DNA from: Luteibacter yeojuensis | GTDB lineage: Bacteria; Pseudomonadota; Gammaproteobacteria; Xanthomonadales; Rhodanobacteraceae | DNA: 64,000 bases | Reading direction: 5' to 3' | Assembly (NCBI RefSeq): GCF_011742875.1 | Contig: NZ_JAAQTL010000003.1 | Coordinates: 124,001-188,000, forward strand | Shown here: positions 45,542 to 54,018 of the stretch, piece after piece | How the letters are laid out: every line of letters begins with the position of its first letter | Numbering within the stretch: the stretch's first letter is position 1 | Position numbers and translations under genes: made by a program | The notes under the pieces: generated by a model | What the model saw: the letters and a program-made list of their open reading frames with translations, nothing else | Databases searched by the model: none | What the model was told of the DNA's origin: nothing

Positions 45542-45901
45542 ATGGACATCGTCTTCATCGAAGACCTGCGCATCGACGCGGTCATCGGCATCTACGACTG
45601 GGAGCGTCGCATCCGGCAGACGTTGTCGTTCGACCTCGAGATGGCCTTCGACAACCGTCGCCCCGCGGCCAGCGACGACATCGCCGACACGCTCAACTAC
45701 AAGTCGATCTCCAGGCGCCTCCAGGCCTACGTCGAAGGCTCCAGCTTCGGTCTTGTCGAAACGCTCGCCGAACGCTGCGCGGATATCGTGCGCGAGGAAT
45801 TCGGCGTGGCCTGGGTGCGACTGAAGCTGTCCAAGCCCGGCGCGGTACGCGGCGCGAAGGCGGTCGGCGTGCGCATCGAACGAGGCACGCGCCCGGCATG
45901 A
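45542..45901 (+). CDS. folB: dihydroneopterin aldolase FolB
   Basis: A 119-residue folate-pathway enzyme forming 6-hydroxymethyl-7,8-dihydropterin. Marks: VFIEDLRIDAVIGIYDWERRIRQ with the conserved Glu, DDIADTLNYKSISRRL, and SSFGLVETLAERCAD, then VRLKLSKPGAVRGAKAVGV with the active-site Lys. Next-but-one downstream is folK, whose enzyme uses its product. It overlaps the channel gene by four bases. Confidence 0.93.
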   Translation: MDIVFIEDLRIDAVIGIYDWERRIRQTLSFDLEMAFDNRRPAASDDIADTLNYKSISRRLQAYVEGSSFGLVETLAERCADIVREEFGVAWVRLKLSKPGAVRGAKAVGVRIERGTRPA

Positions 45902-47163
45902 TCGAACCGCAGCACATCCAGACCTTCCTCGACGAACTCATTCCCTCGCCCGTGTGGCGGCGGGTGGTGCTGGTGGCCGGACTGGTCGTCCTGGCCTGGC
46001 TCGTGGATCTGCTCGGTCGCCTCTTCCTGCACCGCGTCGTGCGCGCCGCCACGCGGCACACGCACTGGCGCTGGGACGACGCGCTCTACGAATTCGGGAG
46101 TTTCCGCTGGCTGGCACGGATGCTGCCGGGCATCGTCGTGTACTACGGCATCGAATTGCTGCTGCCCGTGAGCGATGGCGTGGGTGCCTTCGTGCGCAAC
46201 CTCGCCGTGTGCTGGATCATCGTCTGCGTCATCTCGGCCATGGGCCGTGCGCTGCTCGCCTTCGAATCGCTCTACAGCGCGACACCGGCCGGCAAACGCT
46301 CCATCAAGGGCATCGTGCAGCTCTTGCAGCTGGCGTTGTGGATCGTGGCGCTGGTGCTGGTGATCACCAAGCTCACCCACCAGAGCCTCGGCCTGCTGCT
46401 TTCCGGCATCGGCGCCATGTCGGCGGTCCTGCTGCTGGTATTCAAGGACACGATCCTCGGTTTCGTCGCGGGCATCCAGCTCAGCACCAACGACATGCTG
46501 CACGTGGGCGACTGGATCACGATGCCTTCCGCCGGTGTCGACGGCGACGTCATCGACATCACGCTGCATACGGTCAAGGTGCGCAATTTCGACCGCACGA
46601 TCGTCACCGTGCCGACCTGGAAGCTGATCTCCGAATCGTTCCAGAACTGGCGCGGCATGGCCGAGTCCGGCGGGCGCCGCATCAAGCGCGAGCTGTTCGT
46701 GGACGCGGCGTGCGTGCGTTTCCTCGAAGACGAGGAGATCGAACGGTTCGGCCGCGTGCACTTGCTGAAGGCGTACCTCGAACGCAAGCGCGAGGACATC
46801 CGGCGCTGGAACGAGGCGCTGGGCGAACCCGGCAAGCTGCCGGTGAACCGGCGCCGGCAGACCAATATCGGCGCGTTCCGCGCTTACGCCGAGGCCTACC
46901 TCGCGGCGCATCCCGACGTGCACGAGCGGATGACCCGCATGGTGCGCATGCGCGATCCCGGGGCGCAGGGCATTCCGCTGGAAGTCTATTGCTTCACGAA
47001 CACGGTGGTCTGGCTCGATTACGAGCGCATCCAGGCCGACATCTTCGATCACCTCATCGCCATCCTCCCCGAGTTCGGTCTGCGTCCGTTCCAGCAGCCG
47101 TCGGGCGGCGACGTGCGCGACGTTCTCGCCGGTGTCCGCCCCGCCGTGCCGGAGGGTGCCTGA
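45898..47163 (+). CDS. MscS-family mechanosensitive channel, YbdG-like
   Basis: A 421-residue inner-membrane channel with about five hydrophobic segments in the first 190 residues. The MscS pore helix region is LSGIGAMSAVLLLVFKDTILGFVAGIQL, followed by the beta domain DMLHVGDWITMP, DGDVIDITLHTVKVRNFDRTIVTVPTW and the long cytoplasmic tail. Length and tail match E. coli YbdG/MscM (about 415). It is wedged, with overlaps, between folB and folK, though no functional link is known. Confidence 0.9.
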   Translation: MIEPQHIQTFLDELIPSPVWRRVVLVAGLVVLAWLVDLLGRLFLHRVVRAATRHTHWRWDDALYEFGSFRWLARMLPGIVVYYGIELLLPVSDGVGAFVRNLAVCWIIVCVISAMGRALLAFESLYSATPAGKRSIKGIVQLLQLALWIVALVLVITKLTHQSLGLLLSGIGAMSAVLLLVFKDTILGFVAGIQLSTNDMLHVGDWITMPSAGVDGDVIDITLHTVKVRNFDRTIVTVPTWKLISESFQNWRGMAESGGRRIKRELFVDAACVRFLEDEEIERFGRVHLLKAYLERKREDIRRWNEALGEPGKLPVNRRRQTNIGAFRAYAEAYLAAHPDVHERMTRMVRMRDPGAQGIPLEVYCFTNTVVWLDYERIQADIFDHLIAILPEFGLRPFQQPSGGDVRDVLAGVRPAVPEGA

Positions 47164-47164
47164 G

Positions 47165-47659
47165 GTGGGACGTGCCTACCTGAGTCTCGGTTCCAACATC
47201 GACGCCGAGCGTTGGCTCGGCCTCGCCGTCGCCGAACTGCGCGCCCGCTTCGGGGCGCTGGACGTATCGCCCGTGTATCGCAGCGCGGCCGTGGGGTTCG
47301 ACGGTCCGGATTTCCTCAACCTGGCCGTCGGCCTCGACAGCGACCTGGCGCCCGAAGCGCTCAACGACTGGCTGCATGCGCTGGAGGACCGCCACGGTCG
47401 TATCCGCGGCGGCGAGCGCTACGCCAGCCGGACGCTGGATATCGACATCGTCCTCTATGACGACCTCGTGCTGAGCGGCGAGGGCAACCTGCAGATACCG
47501 CGCGGCGAACTGCGCCACGCGTTCGTGCTGAAGCCGATGGCCGATATCGCTCCCGGGGTGCGTCATCCGGTCAGCGGAACGACCATGGCGGAACTGTGGT
47601 CGGCGTTTCCTGCCGAAACGGAGCCGCTGGGACTGGCCGAGCTGCGGGAGCCGCCATAG
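47165..47659 (+). CDS. folK: 2-amino-4-hydroxy-6-hydroxymethyldihydropteridine pyrophosphokinase FolK
   Basis: A 164-residue enzyme that pyrophosphorylates hydroxymethyl-dihydropterin. Marks: AYLSLGSNIDAERWL, VSPVYRSAAVGFDGPDFLNLAV, ALEDRHGRIRGGERYASRTLDIDIVLYDD with the metal-binding DIDI, and IPRGELRHAFVLKPMADIAPG. The GTG at 47165 is used, with GGAGGG seven bases before and the family start right after. The last codons and the TAG stop (GAG CCG CCA TAG) are REP sequence. Confidence 0.93.
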   Translation: MGRAYLSLGSNIDAERWLGLAVAELRARFGALDVSPVYRSAAVGFDGPDFLNLAVGLDSDLAPEALNDWLHALEDRHGRIRGGERYASRTLDIDIVLYDDLVLSGEGNLQIPRGELRHAFVLKPMADIAPGVRHPVSGTTMAELWSAFPAETEPLGLAELREPP

Positions 47660-47727
47660 CGGCGAGAAGCCCACGAGGCGCTGACCCCACTGAGGCAGGC
47701 TCCCTCCCCGCTGTGCGGCTCCTACAG
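47645..47727. repeat. REP pair, family A, supplying the folK stop codon
   Basis: Begins GGGAGCCGCCATAGCGGCGA and ends CCGCTGTGCGGCTCCTACAG around about 40 bases. The TAG within CCATAGCGG terminates folK, so the last FolK residues come from the repeat. Confidence 0.82.
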
Positions 47728-47806
47728 GGCGAGCGGCAGGGAACTGGCGGGGCTCCCGGCAAGATGCTACAACGCCTTCCACATCGGACCACGGGGACAC
47801 AAGGAA

Positions 47807-48661
47807 ATGGGTAAGTTCGCTCGTAGTTGGGCGCTGATGAAGGCCAGCGCCACCATCCTTCGCCAGGACAAGGAGCTGATGCTCTTTCCGTTGCTGGCCG
47901 GCCTGGCATCGCTGGTGGTGGTGGCCACCTTCGCATGGCCGGTATACACGCTGTTCGCCCATCACCACGCGGACTTCGAGGGCCAGCGCCAGCACGTCTC
48001 GCCGCTCTTCATGCTGGTGAGCTTCCTGTTCTATTTCGTGCAGTACGGTGTGGTGATCTTCTTCAACGTCGCGCTCGCGTCGGCCGCGCTCATCCGTCTC
48101 GACGGCGGCAACCCGACCCTCGGCGACGGCATCCGCACCGCCATGGGCAAGCTGCCGAACATCATCGGTTACGCCCTCATCGCCGCCACGGTGGGCATGA
48201 TCCTGCGCGCGCTGCAGGAGCGCCTCGGTTTCGTCGGCCGCATCGTGGCCGGCCTGCTCGGCCTCGGCTGGACGGTGGCCACCTTCCTCGTCGTGCCGGT
48301 GCTCGCCGCCCAGGACGTGGGTCCGGTCGACGCGGTGAAACGCAGCACCTCGCTGCTGAAGCAGACCTGGGGCGAAAACCTGATCGGCAACGCCGGCATC
48401 GGCGTGGCGGGCGGCATCCTCACCTTCTGCCTCATCTTCGTCAGCGGCGTCCTGTTCTTCGCGGCGGCGGCCACGAAGTCGATCGCCCTGATGGTCGCCG
48501 TGGGCGTGGTCGCGGTGATCGCGCTCATCGCCCTCAGCCTGTTCCAGACGGCGATGCATGGCGTGTACTCCGCCGCGCTTTACCGTTACGCGGACCAGGG
48601 CGATCCGGGCCAGGGCTTCGACCGCGCGCTGCTCGAATCGGCGTTCCGCCAGAAGAACTGA
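47807..48661 (+). CDS. DUF6159-family integral membrane protein
   Basis: A 284-residue protein with about six hydrophobic segments: LMLFPLLAGLASLVVVATFAW, SPLFMLVSFLFYFVQYGVVIFF, then others up to about 245. The paired ALIRLDGGNPTLGDGIRTAMGKLPNI and AVKRSTSLLKQTWGENLIGN loops, each before a hydrophobic stretch, are typical of this family and of the GlpF-unrelated EI24/DUF975-like proteins. Function unknown. It is monocistronic, with a REP element upstream. Confidence 0.8.
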   Translation: MGKFARSWALMKASATILRQDKELMLFPLLAGLASLVVVATFAWPVYTLFAHHHADFEGQRQHVSPLFMLVSFLFYFVQYGVVIFFNVALASAALIRLDGGNPTLGDGIRTAMGKLPNIIGYALIAATVGMILRALQERLGFVGRIVAGLLGLGWTVATFLVVPVLAAQDVGPVDAVKRSTSLLKQTWGENLIGNAGIGVAGGILTFCLIFVSGVLFFAAAATKSIALMVAVGVVAVIALIALSLFQTAMHGVYSAALYRYADQGDPGQGFDRALLESAFRQKN

Positions 48662-48671
48662 TTTACCTGTC

Positions 48672-48687
48672 TTCGCAGGAACGACGG
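48672..48687. repeat. truncated REP-like repeat, family C
   Basis: TTCGCAGGAACGACGG, the exact inverse of 1261-1276. It lies between the convergent DUF6159 and pteridine-reductase genes and, with the preceding CCTGTC, can form a short hairpin. Confidence 0.6.
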
Positions 48688-48691
48688 TTCG

Positions 48692-49429
48692 TCAGATTGT
48701 CAGGGCGCGGCCGCCATCCACGCGTATGACCTGCCCGGTCGTGTAATGCGCATCGAGAAGCAGCCAGCGCACCGCTTCCGCGACATCCTCTGGCTCGCCC
48801 TTGCGGGCCAGAGGCGTTTTTGCGATCAGCACTTCGGCGGCTTCTTCCGGCTTTCCCGACGATGGCCAGAGGATGGCGCCGGGAGCGACGGCGTTGACGC
48901 GCACTTCGGGCGCCAACTCCTTCGCGAGGGACAAGGTCAGCATCTCGAGCGCGGCTTTCGCCATCGAATACACGGTATGCCCCGCCAGCGGACGTTCCGC
49001 GTAGATGTCGACGATGCTGACGATCGCGCCCCGCGCTTCGCGCAGCGCGGGCGCGGCGGCCTGGGCGAGGAAGAAGGGCGCGCGGGCATTGGCCGCGAAC
49101 AGGTCGTCCCAGTGGGCCGCGGTGGTTTCGCCGATCGGGGTCGGATAGAAGGCCGAGGCGTTGTTGACCAGGCCGTCGAGCCGGCCGAACCGGTTCGTCA
49201 CCGACTCGACGAGCGGGTGCAGGGCGGCATCGTCCTCGAGCGCGGCGGCAAACGTGGCGACGCTGCCGTCCCGCACGGCGTTGAGTTCCCGCGCGAGCGC
49301 ATCGGCTTCGGCGCTGGAATGGCGGTAGTGGACGGCGACGGAGCAACCCGCGGCGTGCAGCCGCCGCGCGATGGCTGCACCCACGCGGCGTGCGCCGCCG
49401 GTGACGAGGACGACCGGGGAGGGATTCAC
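48692..49429 (-). CDS. pteridine reductase / FolM-like short-chain dehydrogenase
   Basis: A 245-residue NADPH-dependent SDR. The cofactor motif TGGARRVGAAIARRL has the Arg-rich form that marks pteridine reductases rather than ordinary SDRs. NNASAFYPTPIG, SIVDIYAERPLAGH and YSMAK (catalytic Tyr and Lys) follow, with PGAILWP. It could regenerate dihydro- or tetrahydropterins. The GTG at 49429 is preferred because AAAGGAG precedes it and the Rossmann strand starts directly. Located 1 kb from folK, in the opposite direction. Confidence 0.85.
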   Translation of the reverse strand: MNPSPVVLVTGGARRVGAAIARRLHAAGCSVAVHYRHSSAEADALARELNAVRDGSVATFAAALEDDAALHPLVESVTNRFGRLDGLVNNASAFYPTPIGETTAAHWDDLFAANARAPFFLAQAAAPALREARGAIVSIVDIYAERPLAGHTVYSMAKAALEMLTLSLAKELAPEVRVNAVAPGAILWPSSGKPEEAAEVLIAKTPLARKGEPEDVAEAVRWLLLDAHYTTGQVIRVDGGRALTI

Positions 49430-49481
49430 GACTGGCTCCTTTTCGCGACGCGCACGAGCTTGCCGTAAACGGTGGCCCGCG

Positions 49482-50336
49482 TCACGTCGCGGGCTTGCGT
49501 CTTGCGGCGGTTTTCTTCGCCGCCGGAGCACGCGTGACCGGCTTCTTCGCGGTCTTGCGGGTCGCGGCTTTCTTGGTCATGGCCTTTTTCGCCGCCTTGC
49601 GGGCGGAAGCCTTCGGCATCGGCTCGCCGGCATCGGCGCCACCCTTGCCGTTGGCGGCCCGGGACATCCTGGATGCACCGCGCTTTCCCGTCGCCGGAGG
49701 CGCGTCGCCGTCGTCGATGTGCACGTCGCCGCTGAAGAGGTCGATGGCGGTCTTCGCCACCTGGCCGGTGTCGTAGTAGGCATAGGCCCCCACGCCCAGC
49801 GCACCGACGACCGGCAGCCAGCGCGAGATGCCCTTGCCGACGGCGCGCTTCGACACGCCGACGCCGATCCGGCCGGCGAGGCGTTGCAGGACGCTCGTGG
49901 CGGCGGTACGGAACACCAGGCGGTCGCCCACGCGGATGGCCACGTCGCGGAAGGCCTGCGCGGCGGTGTGGCGGAACAGGCACCACAGCATCTGCTCGCG
50001 GCCCAGTTTGGCCGTCTTCCCATACGCGGAGGCGATGTCGCTGACCAGCTGGCCCTGGATGCGCCAGATGGCGACCAGTTCGGGCAGCACCGTGAGCCAG
50101 CCGAGCGGCCCCGGCGGAAGCGCCAGCGAACCCGCGGTGATCGCGGCCTTGTTCGCGGCGGCGCTGGCCAGGCGGCGGCATTCCTCCGCGGCGCCGCCTT
50201 TGCTGGCGCGAGGGATGTCGCTGTCCGGGATGCGGCTGACGAACTCGAGGATCGCCTTCGCCACGGGACTGTCGCCACGGTCGACGGCGACGGGAACGAT
50301 CTCCTTCGACGTCGGGGCCGGTTCGCGTTTTGTCAT
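49482..50336 (-). CDS. EcsC-like protein with a histone-H1-like Lys/Ala tail
   Basis: A 284-residue protein. Residues about 45-185 are an EcsC/DUF697-like alpha-helical region: ANKAAITAGSLALPPGPLGWLTVLPELVAIWRIQGQLVSDIA, then KAVGKGISRWLPVVGALGVGAYAYYDT. From about 215 the chain turns into Lys/Ala/Arg/Pro repeats (KKAMTKKAATRKTAKKP type), as in AlgP or H1-like DNA-binding tails. The ATG at 50336 has GGAG nine bases upstream; an in-frame TTG three codons earlier is possible. Membrane association with nucleic-acid or polyanion binding is inference only. Confidence 0.75.
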   Translation of the reverse strand: MTKREPAPTSKEIVPVAVDRGDSPVAKAILEFVSRIPDSDIPRASKGGAAEECRRLASAAANKAAITAGSLALPPGPLGWLTVLPELVAIWRIQGQLVSDIASAYGKTAKLGREQMLWCLFRHTAAQAFRDVAIRVGDRLVFRTAATSVLQRLAGRIGVGVSKRAVGKGISRWLPVVGALGVGAYAYYDTGQVAKTAIDLFSGDVHIDDGDAPPATGKRGASRMSRAANGKGGADAGEPMPKASARKAAKKAMTKKAATRKTAKKPVTRAPAAKKTAARRKPAT

Positions 50337-50455
50337 CGTCTTCAACTCCGGGTGCGGATGCGCGGGCCATCGTCGCCGCCGGGGCGTGATTCGTCCATGA
50401 AGCGCCGGGCGGCCGCCGCGAAAGCGGCATGAAAGCTACGGACCTCACACTTGTT

Positions 50456-50475
50456 GATACGTTATAACATTTTAC
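50456..50475. promoter_or_regulatory. Zur-like operator before a TonB-receptor gene
   Basis: GATACGTTATAACATTTTAC has the central perfect palindrome GTTATAAC and resembles the Zur box ATGTTATAACAT known in several proteobacteria. It lies 12 bases before the ATG and would block transcription or translation start when zinc is sufficient. Confidence 0.55.
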
Positions 50476-50486
50476 GAAGTGAGCCC

Positions 50487-52595
50487 ATGACTCCTGTTCG
50501 TCTCGCCTCCTGCATCGCATTGGCCCTCGCGGCCGCCACCGCCCACGCCGGCGACGTCTCCCCGCAAAAAGCCACGAACCTGGGGGCCGTCGACGTCACC
50601 GCGAAGCTGGACGAGGCGCGCAACAGCCTTTCGCCGGATACGGGCAGCAGCCAGTACGTGATGGACCGGCAGACCATCCAGGCCCTGCCGCTGGGCGACT
50701 CCACGCCGCTGAACCAGGTGATCCTGCAGGCGCCGGGCGTGGTGCAGGATTCTTACGGACAGCTCCATGTGCGCGGCGACCACGCCAACTTGCAGTACCG
50801 GATCGACGGCGTGCTCATCCCCGAAAGCATCGGCGGTTTCGGCCAGACGCTGGATGCGCGGATGATCCAGAACGTGAAGCTGCTCACGGGCGCGCTGCCG
50901 GCCCAGTACGGCGAGCGCACGGCCGCGATCGTCGACATCGCCACCCGCACGCCGTCGAAGGACGGCCTGGGCGGCAGCGTAGGCATCACCGGCGGGCAGT
51001 TCGGCACGGTGAATCCGAACGCGACGCTGTTCGGGCGCAGCGGCGCCTGGAGCTGGTTCCTCACCGCGAACTATCTCGAGAACGATGTCGGTATCGAGAA
51101 TCCCACGGCCAGCCGCAAACCGATCCACGACCACACGAACCAGGTCAAGGCGTTCGGCGACGTGTCCTACCTGATCGACGACGACACGCGCCTCAGCTTC
51201 CTGTTCGGCGCCACGAACAACCGCTTCGAGATTCCAGACAATCCCGGGCAGTCGCCGGAGTTCGGCTACCTGGATGTCACGAACTTCGACTCGGCGCGAC
51301 TGGACGAACGTCAGCGCGAGAAGACGCGCTTCGGCATCCTCAGCCTGCAGGGCAAGCTCGGCGGCACCGCCTACCAGGTGTCGGCGGGACAGCGCTACAG
51401 CGGTCTCGATTTCACACCGGACGATATCGGCGACCTCATGTTCAATGGCGTGGCCTCCAACGTGCGCCGGGCCAATCGCGCGAGCACGTTGCAGGCGGAT
51501 TTCTCGACGCCGCTGGGCGACAGCCACACCTTGCGCTACGGCCTGTACACCTCGTTCGAACGGGCGACGGCGACCAACGACGCGCTGGTCTTCCCCGCGG
51601 ACGCCGAAGGCAGGCAGACCTCGACCGTGCCGCTCGACATCGTGGACGCCAGCCGCCTCATCGCCCGCACTTACGCGCTCTATCTCCAGGACGAATGGAG
51701 TATCGGCGAGAAATGGACGGTGAACTACGGCGCGCGTGCCGATCGTTACGATGCCTTCCGCCCGGAAAGCCAGCTGAGCCCGCGGGTGGGCGTGGTCTAC
51801 CAGCCTGACGACGGCACCACGATCCACGCGGGCTACTCGCGCTATTTCACGCCGCCGGCATCGGAAATGATCAGCCCGACCTCGATCGCCAAGTTCCAAG
51901 GCACCACCAATGCCTTGCCGAACGACGGCAACGACACGCCGCTGGCCGAGCGCTCCAGCTATTACGACATCGGCATCTCGCAGAAGCTCGGTAACGCATG
52001 GACGGTGGGGCTCGACAGCTACTATCGCCACGTGTCGCGCATCCAGGACGAAGGCCAGTTCGGCACGGCGCTGGTCTATTCCACCTTCAACTACGACCAG
52101 GGCAAGGTGAAAGGCGACGAATTCACGTTGAACTACGACGGTGGCGCACTGACCGCCTATTTCAACTTCGCGTACAACCGTTCGGTGGGCAAGCGCATCA
52201 TCACCGGCCAGTACAACTTCGATCCGGACGACCTGGCCTATATCCACGACCACTTCATCCACCTGGATCACGACCAGAAATACACCTCGTCGGGCGGCAT
52301 CAGCTACGCCATCGACGATGCGACGCGCGTCGGCGCGGATTATCTGTTCGGCTCCGGCCTGCGCCGGGACGGCCTGGTACCCAATGGCGACACGATGCCC
52401 GGCTACTTCCAGTTGAACCTCAGCGTGTCGCACGACTTCCACCTGATGCCGGAAGGCGCCACCCACGCGCAGCTGGCACTGGTGAACGCGCTCGACCGCA
52501 CCTACGAGATCCGCGACGGCTCGGGCATCGGCGTGGGTGCACCCCAGTTCGGACCCCGCCGGGGTGTGTTCCTGTCCCTCCAGCAGGATTTCTGA
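50487..52595 (+). CDS. TonB-dependent receptor, probably for zinc or a zinc complex
   Basis: A 702-residue outer-membrane receptor. Signal peptide about 1-21 (LASCIALALAAATAHA). The plug is short and unusual (QYVMDRQTIQALPLGDSTPLNQVILQAPGVVQD, then HVRGDHANLQYRIDGVLIPE), of the kind with EERTAAI-like YGERTAAIVDI. The barrel ends in an aromatic strand, SLQQDF. Residues 585-597 (YIHDHFIHLDHDQ) hold four His and three Asp, suitable for metal binding. Combined with the Zur-like box, zinc uptake is the best guess. Other receptors of this subfamily are also unassigned, so this stays an inference. Confidence 0.85.
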   Translation: MTPVRLASCIALALAAATAHAGDVSPQKATNLGAVDVTAKLDEARNSLSPDTGSSQYVMDRQTIQALPLGDSTPLNQVILQAPGVVQDSYGQLHVRGDHANLQYRIDGVLIPESIGGFGQTLDARMIQNVKLLTGALPAQYGERTAAIVDIATRTPSKDGLGGSVGITGGQFGTVNPNATLFGRSGAWSWFLTANYLENDVGIENPTASRKPIHDHTNQVKAFGDVSYLIDDDTRLSFLFGATNNRFEIPDNPGQSPEFGYLDVTNFDSARLDERQREKTRFGILSLQGKLGGTAYQVSAGQRYSGLDFTPDDIGDLMFNGVASNVRRANRASTLQADFSTPLGDSHTLRYGLYTSFERATATNDALVFPADAEGRQTSTVPLDIVDASRLIARTYALYLQDEWSIGEKWTVNYGARADRYDAFRPESQLSPRVGVVYQPDDGTTIHAGYSRYFTPPASEMISPTSIAKFQGTTNALPNDGNDTPLAERSSYYDIGISQKLGNAWTVGLDSYYRHVSRIQDEGQFGTALVYSTFNYDQGKVKGDEFTLNYDGGALTAYFNFAYNRSVGKRIITGQYNFDPDDLAYIHDHFIHLDHDQKYTSSGGISYAIDDATRVGADYLFGSGLRRDGLVPNGDTMPGYFQLNLSVSHDFHLMPEGATHAQLALVNALDRTYEIRDGSGIGVGAPQFGPRRGVFLSLQQDF

Positions 52596-52690
52596 CCGCC
52601 CACCCAGACAGGCGTACGGGGAAGAAGCGGCTTGACCCCGCGGGCGGCGCTATCCGTTATCCTGCGTGTTCGATCCCGACCACGCACGGC

Positions 52691-53884
52691 ATGAACGCGA
52701 AACTCCCCGAACCCGCCGCCGAAGAGCGCGCTCACTCCGATCATCTCGCCGGACTGCTGCGCGAGGAGATCGCCGCGCACGGGCCGATACCGTTCTCCCG
52801 CTTCATGGAACGCTGCCTTTATACCCCCGGCCTCGGCTACTACAGCGCGGGGAAGGCCAAGTTCGGTGCCGAGGGAGATTTCGTCACGGCGCCCGAACTG
52901 GGTACGCTGTTCGCCCGTTGCGTGGCGCGTGCCTTCGAGCCGGTGCTGGCGTCGCTGGGGCCGGATGCGGATTTCCTCGAACTCGGCGGCGGCACCGGTG
53001 CCTTTGCCGAAGCCGCGCTGCTGGCGCTGGATGCCGCGGGCAGGGCACCGCGCCGCTTCATGATCCTGGAGCCGAGCGCCGATTTGCGCGAGCGTCAGCG
53101 CGAACGCCTGCGCGCGGCCTTGCCTGCGGAACTGTTCGCGCGCATGGTGTGGCTCGACGGCCCGCTGGAAACCGAATGGGATGGCGTGCTGTTCGCCAAC
53201 GAGGTGATCGACGCGCTGCCGACCACGCGCTTCACGACGCGCGACGGTGAAGTCTACGAGGAATACGTGATCCTCGATGGCGAGGGACGCTTCGCGCGCA
53301 GCGATCGTCCCGCCGATACCCTGGTGGGCGGCGCCGTGCGCCATGTCGAACGCGACCTGGGCCGGGACTTCGAGGCGGGTTACCGCAGCGAGATCCTGCC
53401 GCAGCTGCCGTACTGGATGCAGGCCGTGGCCGGCACCTTGCGCCGCGGCGCGATGATCTTCGCCGACTACGGCTACACGCGCGGCGAGTTCTACCTGCCG
53501 GAACGCACCGACGGCACGCTGCGCGCCTTCTACCGGCATCGTACGCACGGGGACGCTCTCCGTCTCCCCGGTCTGCAGGACCTCACCGCCTCGGTGGACT
53601 TCACCGCGCTGGCGGAAGCGGGTAACAGCGCGGGCTTCGGCGTGGCCGCGTACATGCCGCAGGCGCAGTTCCTGCTCGCCACCGGCATGCAGGAATTCTT
53701 CGAGAAGGACTACCTCGAACGCGAGGACGAAGCGGCACGCTATCGCCTTGCGCAGGAAGTGAAGAAGCTGACCCTTCCCGAGCAGATGGGCGAGCGCTTC
53801 CAGGTCATGATGTTCGCCAAGGGCATCGACCCGGCGGCACTGCCGGCGGACGTCATGGCGGCCGACCAGGGCTCGCGCCTGTAA
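52691..53884 (+). CDS. MidA/NDUFAF7-family SAM-dependent methyltransferase
   Basis: A 397-residue protein of the DUF185/MidA family. Its mitochondrial member NDUFAF7 dimethylates an arginine of a complex I subunit. Marks: GPIPFSRFMERCLYTPGLGYYSAG, GDFVTAPELGTLFARC, FLELGGGTGAFAEAAL (SAM motif I, about 98-113), FANEVIDALPTTRF, and FADYGYTRGEFY. The ATG at 52691 is the first that precedes the conserved region. No complex I genes are in the window. A role in complex I assembly is assumed by homology. Confidence 0.88.
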   Translation: MNAKLPEPAAEERAHSDHLAGLLREEIAAHGPIPFSRFMERCLYTPGLGYYSAGKAKFGAEGDFVTAPELGTLFARCVARAFEPVLASLGPDADFLELGGGTGAFAEAALLALDAAGRAPRRFMILEPSADLRERQRERLRAALPAELFARMVWLDGPLETEWDGVLFANEVIDALPTTRFTTRDGEVYEEYVILDGEGRFARSDRPADTLVGGAVRHVERDLGRDFEAGYRSEILPQLPYWMQAVAGTLRRGAMIFADYGYTRGEFYLPERTDGTLRAFYRHRTHGDALRLPGLQDLTASVDFTALAEAGNSAGFGVAAYMPQAQFLLATGMQEFFEKDYLEREDEAARYRLAQEVKKLTLPEQMGERFQVMMFAKGIDPAALPADVMAADQGSRL

Positions 53885-53933
53885 AGCACGTCCCTGTAGG
53901 GACAACCGTCTTGTGCGAGCCTGCTCTTCTTTC

Positions 53934-54018
53934 TGTAGGAGGCGCTATAGCGGCGAGAAGCCAACGGAGCGACGAAGCCGTGAGACAGCTTATCCCCGCC
54001 GCTATGGCGGCTCCTACA
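53934..54018. repeat. REP pair, family A, supplying the cca stop codon
   Basis: Starts TGTAGGAGGCGCTATAGCGG and ends CGCTATGGCGGCTCCTACAG. On the minus strand its TGTAGGAGCC end provides the TAG that ends cca (54016-54014). It lies between the convergent MidA-type and cca genes. Confidence 0.87.

Noticed and set aside
53890..53903. Palindrome GTCCCTGTAGGGAC after the MidA-type gene as a terminator
   Set aside because: Short stem and no U-tract; it may be a fragment of a REP element.
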